Shown here: positions 34,829 through 43,331 of the stretch, one piece after another
How positions within the stretch are numbered: position 1 is the stretch's first letter
Layout: each line of letters starts with the position of its first letter
Assembly: GCA_021786845.1 (NCBI GenBank)
Contig: JAJYMO010000090.1
Location: 1-43,776 of the forward strand
DNA from: Pseudomonadota bacterium
GTDB taxonomy: Bacteria; Pseudomonadota; Gammaproteobacteria; Burkholderiales; Sulfuriferulaceae
Reading direction: 5' to 3'
Length of the DNA stretch: 43,776 nt
Program-made: the position numbers and the translations under genes
The notes under the pieces: generated by a model
Databases searched by the model: none
Told to the model about the DNA's origin: nothing
Seen by the model: the letters and a program-made list of their open reading frames with translations, nothing else

Positions 34829-37540
34829 ATGAAAATTCATCAACTGCCCCCTCTCGATGCTGTCGCAAGCCTGAAGAGCAGTGCGGCGGGACTGAGCGAT
34901 GCCGAAGTTGCACGCCGTTTGCACGAATACGGCCGCAACAACGTGGAAAAAGTGGCCCGCAGGCCTGTGTGGCTGCGCCTTATTAAAGAGTTCACCTCTT
35001 TCTTCTCGCTGATTTTATGGGTTGCCGCAGGCCTGGCCTTTTTTACCGAATGGGCGTCGCCCGGACAGAGCATGGCGAAAGTGGGCGAGGCCATCGTGAT
35101 TGTCATCCTGATCAGCGGATTGTTCTCTTTCTGGCAAGAGTATCGCATTGAGCGGACGCTTGTGGCGTTGCGCAAGCTGTTGCCCCAGCAGGCCCAGGTA
35201 TTGCGTGGGGGCGAAATTGCTCGAGTGTCTGTAGAGCAATTGGTGCCGGGAGACATTATTTATTTGGAGCAGGGTGACAAGGTTCCTGCGGACTGCCGGC
35301 TGATTGAGGCATTTGGCGCGCGAGTCAATAACGCGGTCATCACGGGTGAATCGGTACCTGTCGTGCTGGAAGCCGGCCCCTCCGAAGTGGATAACCCAAA
35401 CAACAGCAAGAACATCGTGCTTGCGGGCACCTTGATGATCTCCGGGCAGGCCAGAGCCGTTGTCTTCGCCACGGGGATGCGGACTGAATTTGGCAAAATT
35501 GCGCACCTCACTGATACGAGTGTGGAGGCGGTTTCGCCGTTGCGCAAGGAGATCGCACACTTAAGTCGTCTGACCGCAATCATTGCGACTGGCATGGCGC
35601 TTCTGTTTCTCTCATTCGGCTGGATGATTGGCATCCCCTTCTGGAAGGCTTTTATTTTCGCAATTGGCATCATCGTCGCCATGGTGCCGGAAGGGCTGCT
35701 TCCCACGTTGACCCTGGCACTCGTACTGGCCACCCAGCGCATGGCAAAGCGCAATGTGCTCATTCGTTACTTGCCTTCCGTCGAGACGCTCGGGTCTACG
35801 AATGTGGTTTGCACTGACAAGACAGGCACGTTGACGCAAAACCGCATGGTGGTACGACAGCTCTATCTCGGGGAAAGTTTTGATTCGCCTGCAGGGTTAA
35901 AACAAAAACCCGGTCTCGCAAAGCATTATAACCCTTTTTTTCTGATCGCCTGGATGTGCCACGATCTGAATGAGCGTGAGGGCCGGGGGAAACCCGGCTT
36001 TCTGGGGGATCCTACGGAAGTTGCATTGGTGGACATGGCGTTGCAATTCATACCCGGCATGCCGGTTTATCCCCGGCTGGATGAGATCCCGTTCGACGCA
36101 GAGCGCATGCGACTGTCCACCCTGCACCAGACACCTGAAGGACCTGCCATATACTGCAAGGGCGCCCCTGAGTCCGTGCTGCCGCTTTGCCAGCAGACGC
36201 TTGTTGATGGCGAGATTCAGTCTCTTGGCGCCGAATTCAGGACCCGTGTCGTACAAGCGCAAAATACAATGGCAAATCAAGGGCTGCGGGTATTGGCCCT
36301 GGCTTACAGGAAACTGGATGCGGGGGATGACTGGAAAAGTCTGGAGCAGGACATGGTTTTTGCCGGGCTGGCAGGGCTGGAGGACCCACCCAGACCCGAA
36401 GTGCCAGAGGCCATTCGCAAATGCCAGGAAGCAGGAATCAAAGTGATCATGGTGACGGGCGATCACCCGCGTACCGCCACAGCCATTGCACGCGAAATCG
36501 GGCTGGTGAAGTCCGATACCCCGACCGTTATTACCGGTGAACAACTCAGACATTTCTCAACCACCCAGCTCCAGCTTGTTTTGGATGCCCAGGAGATCAT
36601 TTTTGCACGGGTGGTCGCCGATCAAAAAATGCACATCGTGGAGGCGCTAAAAAGCAAGGGGCAGATCGTGGCGGTCACTGGCGATGGCGTCAATGATGCG
36701 CCTGCACTGAAAGCCGCGCATATTGGCATTGCCATGGGGATTAACGGTACAGATGTCGCCAGGGAGGCGGCCGACATGGTACTGCTGGATGACAATTTTG
36801 CCAGTATTGTGAACGCAATCGAAGAGGGACGCGCGATATTTGAAAATATTCGCAAATTTCTCACTTACGTCCTTGTTCATAATGTTGCCGAGCTGGTCCC
36901 TTACCTTGGTTTCTTGCTGTTCAATATTCCCCTGGCGTTGACGCCGATTCAGGCACTGTCCATCGACATGGGGTCTGATACGCTGACTGCGCTCGGTCTT
37001 GGTGTTGAACGACCCGATCCACAGCACATGCGGCGGCCCCCCAGACCGTCAGGTGAAAGACTGATGAACTGGCCTTTGGCGTTACGGGCTTATCTTTTCC
37101 TGGGCCTCATTGAGGCAAGCGCCGCCATGGCTGCTTTTTTCTTTGTGCTCCATGGTGCCGGATGGCAATATGGGCAGAGTCTGGCGGTCAGGAACCCCGT
37201 GTACATGCAAGCCACGACGGCCTGTTTAAGCACGATCATTCTGATGCAGATCGTGAACGTGTTCCTGTGCAGAAGCTCCACCAGATCAGTTTTTTCAACT
37301 GGGCTTCTCGGCAATAAGTTGATTCTTTCCGGTGTGATACTGGAAATGGTTATCCTCGTGTTAATCAATGACACATCTTGGGGGAATCATCTTTTGGGCA
37401 CCGCTCCGGTTGGAGAACGGGTTTGGCGTTATGTGCTTCCCTTTATGGCAGGACTGCTTGTTTTGGAAGAACTCCGCAAGTGGTTGGCACGTAAAAGGCT
37501 GTTCAAGTCAATTTCCGGTAATGGGAAAAAATTGACCTGA
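34829..37540 (+). CDS. P-type cation-transporting ATPase (P2 type), first copy
   Basis: A 903-residue ion pump with an N-terminal cation ATPase domain (about 5-70), the actuator loop TGES at 172-175, the membrane motif MVPEGLLPTLTLALV (M4, PEGLLP at 287-292), the phosphorylated aspartate D330 in CTDKTGTLT, the nucleotide-binding KGAPE, and the hinge TGDGVNDAPALKAA. Six C-terminal membrane segments follow. This matches P2-type pumps for Ca, Na/K or related ions; PEGLLP resembles Na/K-ATPase-like M4 sequences more than the PEGLPA of SERCA. Substrate is not assigned. The ribosome site is weak. It lies 129 bases after the RT; the gap holds only a small GACG/CGTC hairpin. Confidence 0.9.
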   Translation: MKIHQLPPLDAVASLKSSAAGLSDAEVARRLHEYGRNNVEKVARRPVWLRLIKEFTSFFSLILWVAAGLAFFTEWASPGQSMAKVGEAIVIVILISGLFSFWQEYRIERTLVALRKLLPQQAQVLRGGEIARVSVEQLVPGDIIYLEQGDKVPADCRLIEAFGARVNNAVITGESVPVVLEAGPSEVDNPNNSKNIVLAGTLMISGQARAVVFATGMRTEFGKIAHLTDTSVEAVSPLRKEIAHLSRLTAIIATGMALLFLSFGWMIGIPFWKAFIFAIGIIVAMVPEGLLPTLTLALVLATQRMAKRNVLIRYLPSVETLGSTNVVCTDKTGTLTQNRMVVRQLYLGESFDSPAGLKQKPGLAKHYNPFFLIAWMCHDLNEREGRGKPGFLGDPTEVALVDMALQFIPGMPVYPRLDEIPFDAERMRLSTLHQTPEGPAIYCKGAPESVLPLCQQTLVDGEIQSLGAEFRTRVVQAQNTMANQGLRVLALAYRKLDAGDDWKSLEQDMVFAGLAGLEDPPRPEVPEAIRKCQEAGIKVIMVTGDHPRTATAIAREIGLVKSDTPTVITGEQLRHFSTTQLQLVLDAQEIIFARVVADQKMHIVEALKSKGQIVAVTGDGVNDAPALKAAHIGIAMGINGTDVAREAADMVLLDDNFASIVNAIEEGRAIFENIRKFLTYVLVHNVAELVPYLGFLLFNIPLALTPIQALSIDMGSDTLTALGLGVERPDPQHMRRPPRPSGERLMNWPLALRAYLFLGLIEASAAMAAFFFVLHGAGWQYGQSLAVRNPVYMQATTACLSTIILMQIVNVFLCRSSTRSVFSTGLLGNKLILSGVILEMVILVLINDTSWGNHLLGTAPVGERVWRYVLPFMAGLLVLEELRKWLARKRLFKSISGNGKKLT

Positions 37541-37842
37541 ACATTTGTTTGCATATTTCGTTTTCTGGATAAGTACCTTACGCGTTGCCATGCACGCACC
37601 TCGCGGCGCATGGCGCCGTTGATCCGTCCCTGAATGGAACGGCCATTCAGGGTTCGCGCCTTGCCCTGCACCACGATGAACGCACACCCCGACTCATCCG
37701 GTTGCCGTTTCCAGGCAAATCGGACAGTTTAATTTTTAACAAACCATATTCTGTGCGATCATCCTGCGAATTCATGTAATATCCGGATTAAGCGGCGTTC
37801 CTTCAGCAACATCCTGTTTCAGCCTTTACCGGGAATAATCCT
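37541..37842. other. Intergenic region with a perfect hairpin
   Basis: About 300 bases between the first ATPase and the Nramp-like gene. The only clear structure is the hairpin at 37628-37652. An AT-rich stretch (37729-37780) with TAATAT near 37777 could hold the transporter promoter. No gene is recognised. Confidence 0.4.
37628..37652. repeat. Perfect 10-base hairpin
   Basis: CCCTGAATGG (37628-37637) and CCATTCAGGG (37643-37652) pair without mismatch around AACGG. No T run follows, so it is not a standard terminator; it could be a regulator site, an RNA element or a remnant of a mobile element. Confidence 0.6.
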
Positions 37843-39135
37843 ATGCCGCAGACAGATGAAGTGATTGTAGATCGTGATGCATCGCCGGAATCCTGGTTAA
37901 AAAAGCTTGGGCCGGGTTGGGTAACCGGCGCTGCCGATGATGATCCCAGTGGCATCGCCACCTATTCACAGGCTGGCGCACAGTTCGGTTTCAATATGCT
38001 GTGGACGATGTTGTTGACCTATCCCTTGATGGTCGGCATCCAGATGGTCAGTGCAAACATTGGGCGGGTGAGTGGTCATGGCCTGGCCACCAATATTCGC
38101 CAACATTATCCCGCATGGTTGCTCTATCTGCTAGTCGGGTTGCTGATTGTGGCGAATACGATCAATATCGCCGCTGATATCGCTGCCATGGCAGATGTCC
38201 TGAAATTATTGGTGGGTGGCCCCGCTGAATGGTATGCTTTGGGGTTTGGTATGGCCTCGCTGTTATTGCAATTATTTATCCCATATCAGCCTTATGCACG
38301 TATTTTAAAATGGATTACCCTGACATTGCTTGCATATGTGGCCACCGTTTTTGTTGTGCATATTTCATGGATTCAGGTGATCGCCCATACTTTATTGCCG
38401 CATTTGTCATGGACTGCCCAATATATCACCACCGTGGTTGCCGTATTCGGAACCACGATCAGTCCTTACCTGTTCTTCTGGCAGGCCTCTCAAGAGGTCG
38501 AGGAACAGCAGGCGCATCCACCGGAAAAGGCATTGAAGGATGCACCAGAACAGGCCAGTGCCAATTTCCATCGCATCAAAATTGATACCTGGTTGGGCAT
38601 GGCATTTTCTAATTTGATTGCGTTTTTTATCATCTTAACCACGGCTGTCACCCTTCACGCGAACGGTGTGACTGAGATTCTTACCTCGACTCAAGCGGCT
38701 TCCGCGTTACGCCCGATTGCCGGTGAATTCGCCTTTTGGCTGTTTAGTGCGGGGATTATCGGTACCGGCTTTCTCGCTATTCCGGTATTGGCCGGTTCGG
38801 CAGCCTATGCCGTGTCCGAAGCATTTCAGTGGCGCGGTAGCCTGGAATTAAAACCCAATCAGGCCAGAGGATTCTATGGCATGATCACTGCATCGACGTT
38901 GATTGGCGTTGGGATCTGTTTTACTCATATTGATCCCATCAAAGCGTTGTACTGGAGTGCGGTGATCAATGGGGTGATTTCTGTGCCGATGATGGTGGTG
39001 ATGATGTTAATGGCCGCACGCACAGACATCATGGGCCAATTCGTTATTTCGCGCAGACTGAAATGCTTGGGTTGGACAGGTACAGGTATCATGGCGATCG
39101 CAGTGGCCGTCATGTTTTGGTCGATGGGAAAGTAA
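37843..39135 (+). CDS. Nramp-family divalent metal transporter, divergent
   Basis: A 430-residue inner-membrane protein with about eleven hydrophobic segments and the Nramp fold signature. The first substrate-site motif, DPGN in canonical Mn/Fe transporters, reads D34-P-S-G37 (ADDDPSGIATYSQAG). The second, MPH, reads S207-P-Y209 (TTISPYLFFWQASQEVEE). Without the methionine and histidine, preference for soft metals such as Mn or Fe is doubtful; Mg or another ion is possible, by analogy with Nramp-related Mg transporters. A GGGA ribosome site precedes ATG. It stands between two P-type cation ATPases on one strand, with the second starting 18 bases later. Confidence 0.82.
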   Translation: MPQTDEVIVDRDASPESWLKKLGPGWVTGAADDDPSGIATYSQAGAQFGFNMLWTMLLTYPLMVGIQMVSANIGRVSGHGLATNIRQHYPAWLLYLLVGLLIVANTINIAADIAAMADVLKLLVGGPAEWYALGFGMASLLLQLFIPYQPYARILKWITLTLLAYVATVFVVHISWIQVIAHTLLPHLSWTAQYITTVVAVFGTTISPYLFFWQASQEVEEQQAHPPEKALKDAPEQASANFHRIKIDTWLGMAFSNLIAFFIILTTAVTLHANGVTEILTSTQAASALRPIAGEFAFWLFSAGIIGTGFLAIPVLAGSAAYAVSEAFQWRGSLELKPNQARGFYGMITASTLIGVGICFTHIDPIKALYWSAVINGVISVPMMVVMMLMAARTDIMGQFVISRRLKCLGWTGTGIMAIAVAVMFWSMGK

Positions 39136-39153
39136 AGCAGGTATTTGGATTGA

Positions 39154-41691
39154 ATGAACACAGATCCGGTTTCCATAGATAAAGGGTTGTCCAGCCAGGA
39201 GGCTGCCCAACTGCTACAGCAGTATGGCCCCAATACTTTACCCAGTGGACAGCGTCGCACCGGGTTGTCCATCATATTGGAAACAGTGCGGGAGCCGATG
39301 TTTTTGCTGTTGCTCGCTGCGGGCACACTGTATCTGATTTTCGGTGAATTGCAGGAAGGGTTGATTCTGTTTGGCTTTGTGCTGGTCACGATCGGTCTCA
39401 CCCTTTATCAGGAAGGTAAGACCGAGCGGGCGATTGAGGCGCTGCGCGATCTCACCAGTCCCCGTGCACTGGTGATTCGGAATGGCGAGAGGGTACGCGT
39501 GGCGGGGCGCGAGGTGGTGCCTGGTGATTGGGTGGTGTTGGCGGAAGGTGACCGAGTGCCTGCCGATGGTGTACTGGTTGCAAGCGGTAATTTGCAGGTG
39601 GATGAATCGTTGCTGACCGGCGAGGCAGTCCCCGTGCACAAGCGTGTGGCAAAAGGCAATGCAGTACCCGCACGTCCTGGCGGCGATGACACGCCGTACC
39701 TTTATTCCGGCACACTGGTGGTGGGAGGGCAGGGGACAGTACGGATCACAGCCACCGGCGCGCACAGCGAAATCGGACGCATCGGCACGTCGCTGGGCAC
39801 ACTGAACACAGAACGCTCGCCATTACAAAAGCAGACGGCACGCCTTATTCGCACCCTTGCATTTCTGGGCCTTGGTTTGAGCCTGTTTCTGTTTGTGACG
39901 TATGGATTGATGCGCGGTGACTGGTTACAAGCATTGCTTGCCAGTATCGCGCTGGCCATGGCCATGCTGCCGGAGGAATACCCGGTGGTACTCACGGTTT
40001 TTCCTGCGATAGGTGCCTGGCGGCTGTCGAAAGAAAACGTGCTGACCCGGCGGGTAGCCGCTATTGAAACGCTGGGCGCCACTTCTGTGCTGTGTGTGGA
40101 CAAGACCGGCACACTCACCGAAAACCGCATGACGGTGGCGCAGTTATATGCCGGTGGCGCAAGCTTTCTGGTCAACGATGAAACACCGGCTGATCTGCCA
40201 GAAATATTTCATGCGCTGGTTGAGTTTTCTATTTTATCCAGTGAGATCAATCCATTCGACCCCATGGAACAGGCTTTTCAGCGTCTCGGCGAACATTTCC
40301 TCGCCCATACCGAACACCTGCATCATGACTGGACGCTGGTTCACCAATATGCACTGACTTCGCAATTGCGTGCGAAATCGCATGTATGGAAGGCTGCGGA
40401 TGGTGGCAGTTATGTGGTCGCCGCTAAAGGCGCACCGGAGGCCATTATTGATTTGTGTCATCTGGATGCCGTCGCACAAGCCCATGTCGCCGAAGCGGTA
40501 GAGGCCATGGCTGCTGGCGGTCTGCGCGTTCTGGCTGTGGCGCGGGCGCGGTTCGATGGCATGAACTTCCCCACGATAGAACATGATTTCGATTTTGAAT
40601 TTGTTGGCCTGTTAGGGCTTTCCGATCCTTTGCGGAGTGAAATCCCTGAAGCCATACATCAGTGCCATGCTGCGGGCATCAGGGTGGTGATGATCACCGG
40701 TGATTATCTGGCTACTGCGCGAGCGATTGCCCGCCAGGCCGGGCTGGATGCGGATGAAGTACTGTCGGGCGACGTGCTGGACGGAATGAGTGCTGCTGAA
40801 TTGCAAACTCACATGAAAACAGTGAATGTGTGCGCCCGCATCGCGCCGGAACAAAAGTTGCGCATTGTTCAGGCACTCAAGGCCAACGGTGAGATTGCGG
40901 CCATGACGGGCGACGGTGTGAACGATGCGCCTGCGCTCAAGGCTGCGCATGTCGGCATTGCCATGGGCGGGCGTGGTACAGATGTCGCGCGTGAAGCGGC
41001 GGCACTGGTGCTGCTGGATGACAACTTCACCTCTATCGTGCGTGCCATACGCCTCGGCCGACGTATTTTCGACAACATGCAGAAGTCAATGTCCTATATT
41101 TTGGCGGTGCATATCCCCATTGCCGGCATGGCGCTGCTGCCGGTGTTGTTTGGCTGGCCCGCCGTGCTCTATCCGATGCATATCGCTTTTCTCGAACTGA
41201 TTATTGATCCCGCTTGCTCACTGAGTTTTGAGAACGAGGCAGCGGAAGCGGACATCATGCAGCGCCCGCCGCGCGATGCGAATGCGCAGTTGTTCGGCGG
41301 CACGACACTCTGGCTGGCATTGCTGCAGGGCGTCGGCGTGCTGGCGGTGGTAATGGGTACCTACGCTTGGGCGGATCACCATTTGAATGTGCCTGAAGCC
41401 CGTGCCTTTACTTTTACCACGCTGGTGGTTGCCAATCTGGCGCTGATTTATGCTAACCGTGCACGTACGCTGTTGGCCGCGCTTCGCACACCCAACCGCA
41501 TCTTGTGGATGGTTACCGGCTTGACCCTGGGCTTGCTCGCGCTCGCGCTTTACCTGCCGTTTCTTGCGAACGTGTTCCGTTTCGCACCCTTGCCGCTGGA
41601 TGAATTAGTGACCGCCTTTGCGCTGGGATTAGCCAGTGTGGTATGGTTCCAGTTACTCAAATTTTTTCGCCTTGTAAAAATACAACCATGA
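39154..41691 (+). CDS. P-type cation-transporting ATPase, second copy
   Basis: An 845-residue P-type pump, distinct from the one upstream. The N-terminal cation ATPase domain covers about 8-60; the actuator loop is TGEA at 155-158, with Ala replacing the usual Ser; the M4 motif is MLPEEYPVVLTVF (PEEYP at 273-277); D316 in CVDKTGTLT is phosphorylated; KGAPE and TGDGVNDAPALKAA follow. The PEEYP motif differs from the PEGLLP of the upstream pump, so a different ion is likely; the substrate is unknown. It starts 18 bases after the Nramp-like gene, and its TGA overlaps the second gpmI ATG (ATGA), implying cotranscription and coupling. Confidence 0.9.
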   Translation: MNTDPVSIDKGLSSQEAAQLLQQYGPNTLPSGQRRTGLSIILETVREPMFLLLLAAGTLYLIFGELQEGLILFGFVLVTIGLTLYQEGKTERAIEALRDLTSPRALVIRNGERVRVAGREVVPGDWVVLAEGDRVPADGVLVASGNLQVDESLLTGEAVPVHKRVAKGNAVPARPGGDDTPYLYSGTLVVGGQGTVRITATGAHSEIGRIGTSLGTLNTERSPLQKQTARLIRTLAFLGLGLSLFLFVTYGLMRGDWLQALLASIALAMAMLPEEYPVVLTVFPAIGAWRLSKENVLTRRVAAIETLGATSVLCVDKTGTLTENRMTVAQLYAGGASFLVNDETPADLPEIFHALVEFSILSSEINPFDPMEQAFQRLGEHFLAHTEHLHHDWTLVHQYALTSQLRAKSHVWKAADGGSYVVAAKGAPEAIIDLCHLDAVAQAHVAEAVEAMAAGGLRVLAVARARFDGMNFPTIEHDFDFEFVGLLGLSDPLRSEIPEAIHQCHAAGIRVVMITGDYLATARAIARQAGLDADEVLSGDVLDGMSAAELQTHMKTVNVCARIAPEQKLRIVQALKANGEIAAMTGDGVNDAPALKAAHVGIAMGGRGTDVAREAAALVLLDDNFTSIVRAIRLGRRIFDNMQKSMSYILAVHIPIAGMALLPVLFGWPAVLYPMHIAFLELIIDPACSLSFENEAAEADIMQRPPRDANAQLFGGTTLWLALLQGVGVLAVVMGTYAWADHHLNVPEARAFTFTTLVVANLALIYANRARTLLAALRTPNRILWMVTGLTLGLLALALYLPFLANVFRFAPLPLDELVTAFALGLASVVWFQLLKFFRLVKIQP

Positions 41692-43211
41692 TGGCAAAAC
41701 AACCCGTACTTCTGGTCATTTTTGACGGTTTCGGTCTGAATCCCAGTCGCGCTTATAATGGCTGGGCGCAGGCTGACACCCCGCATCTGGATCATTATTT
41801 CGCCAGCTATCCGCATACCGCACTGCAAGCCTCAGGGCTTGCTGTCGGTTTGCCCGACGGGCAGTTCGGCAATTCGGAAGTGGGGCATTTGACGCTCGGT
41901 GCCGGCCGGGTACTCAAACAGGACTTGGTGCGTATTTCCGATGCGATTGCCGACGGCAGTCTGGCAAAGCTGCCTGTCTGGCAACATCTTCTGCAGGGCA
42001 CGCGTCGCTTGCACCTGATCGGACTGGTTTCGGATGGTGGCGTACATTCCCATATCGCTCATCTGCTCGGTTTGCTGTCATTGATTGTGCAGGCGGGCGT
42101 TGAGCCGATCATTCATATGGTGACGGATGGCCGCGATACCGCACCCGGTTGCGCCGAGCGCTTTGTCACACAGGTGGAAACATGGCTAAAAACCTTGGGA
42201 CACGGCCGCATTGCGACAGTCAGCGGACGCTATTATGCCATGGATCGCGCAGGATTCTGGGCGCGCACAGCGCGTGCCTGGCGTGTCATGCTCCATGCGG
42301 AGGGTGAGACGGCGAGTTCGGCCATTGAAGCGATCCACAAGGCAAGGCAACGAGGCGAAAGCGATGAGTTTATCGCACCCACGGTGATTGGCGATGCATC
42401 GACCAGTCGCATCGCAGTCGATGAGCCGGTGCTGTTTTTTAACTTCCGCTCTGACCGCATGCGCCAAATTGCAGCTGCCATCGGATTGCCTGATTTTAAT
42501 GACTTTGATCGTGAGGGAGAAAGTACGCGACGCATAGTCACCATGACCGAATACGATGCACGCTTTCCATTCCCGGTGTTGTTCGAGGACGACATACCGG
42601 CCAAAGTGCTGGCGGAAGTGTTGGCCGATGTCGGATTAAGGCAATTTCATTGCGCAGAAACTGAAAAATATGCCCATGTGACGTATTTTTTTAACGGTGG
42701 TCGTGAGACCCCTTTCCCGGGCGAGGACCGCGAAATTGTCCCTTCTCCGCAGGTGGCGACTTACGACCTGAAACCGGAGATGAGTGCAGCACAGGTGGCA
42801 GATCGCATCATCGCCGCCATCCACAGTGCACAATATGATTTTATTCTGGTGAACTTCGCCAATGGCGACATGGTGGGTCATACAGCTGTGATTCCGGCGA
42901 TTATTCGTGCGGTGGAAACGCTGGACCTGCAGTTCCATCGTGTGGTGCAAGCGGCACTGGCACACGGGTTTTGTATCCTGCTCACCGCCGATCATGGCAA
43001 CTGTGACGAAATGGTGGACCCGGTGAGCGGTGAGCCCCATACTCAACACACGGTTTATCCCGTGCCTTTTTTGCTGCTGGGCACAGCGACAACCGCACTG
43101 AGTATTGGGCGCGGGCTGGCCGATGTCGCGCCGACGGTATTAGACCTGCTGGGTATTGACCAGCCGAAAGAAATGACGGGGAGCAGTATTGCGTTGAAAC
43201 CGGGAATTTGA
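41688..43211 (+). CDS. gpmI: 2,3-bisphosphoglycerate-independent phosphoglycerate mutase (copy 2)
   Basis: A 507-residue paralogue of the copy at 3749-5284, with the same landmarks: IFDGFG, FGNSEVGHLTLGAGR with the catalytic serine, GRYYAMDR, NFRSDRMRQ and TADHGN. The frame is open further upstream, but ATG 41688, overlapping the ATPase stop, begins MMAKQPVLLVIFDGFG, the normal N-terminus. The two copies differ along most of their length, so this is not a recent duplication. Its position behind metal pumps and near the glycogen, pta and ppsA genes suggests a conditional isozyme; GpmI needs Mn, and metal transport genes precede it. Confidence 0.95.
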   Translation: MMAKQPVLLVIFDGFGLNPSRAYNGWAQADTPHLDHYFASYPHTALQASGLAVGLPDGQFGNSEVGHLTLGAGRVLKQDLVRISDAIADGSLAKLPVWQHLLQGTRRLHLIGLVSDGGVHSHIAHLLGLLSLIVQAGVEPIIHMVTDGRDTAPGCAERFVTQVETWLKTLGHGRIATVSGRYYAMDRAGFWARTARAWRVMLHAEGETASSAIEAIHKARQRGESDEFIAPTVIGDASTSRIAVDEPVLFFNFRSDRMRQIAAAIGLPDFNDFDREGESTRRIVTMTEYDARFPFPVLFEDDIPAKVLAEVLADVGLRQFHCAETEKYAHVTYFFNGGRETPFPGEDREIVPSPQVATYDLKPEMSAAQVADRIIAAIHSAQYDFILVNFANGDMVGHTAVIPAIIRAVETLDLQFHRVVQAALAHGFCILLTADHGNCDEMVDPVSGEPHTQHTVYPVPFLLLGTATTALSIGRGLADVAPTVLDLLGIDQPKEMTGSSIALKPGI

Positions 43212-43241
43212 TAGCCAAAAATTCATCACTTTCCCTGCTGT

Positions 43242-43305
43242 AGGTCGGGTTTTAACCCGACAAACCACTGTGTTTTTTACCTCTGCGTCAGGCTGAAGCC
43301 TGACC
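43242..43305. repeat. Dispersed two-hairpin repeat, copy B
   Basis: Hairpin one, GTCGGGTTTTAACCCGAC (43244-43261), and hairpin two, GTCAGGCTGAAGCCTGAC (43287-43304), both have perfect 8-base arms, 25 bases apart. The same pair, with the second hairpin decayed, lies at 5998-6059. It follows the gpmI stop and may act as a transcription or mRNA boundary. Confidence 0.75.
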
Positions 43306-43331
43306 ACGCTGACAAAAAATAAAGGCGATTC

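Noticed and set aside
34696-34986. Small frame overlapping the RT stop, possible retron accessory gene
   Set aside because: It starts at TTG, runs into the first 158 bases of the cation ATPase gene in another frame, and its later part is a Cys/Arg-rich shadow translation of that gene.
41643-41687. Earlier start for the second gpmI
   Set aside because: The 15 extra codons lie within the ATPase C-terminal coding sequence; the normal GpmI N-terminus begins at the overlapping ATG 41688.
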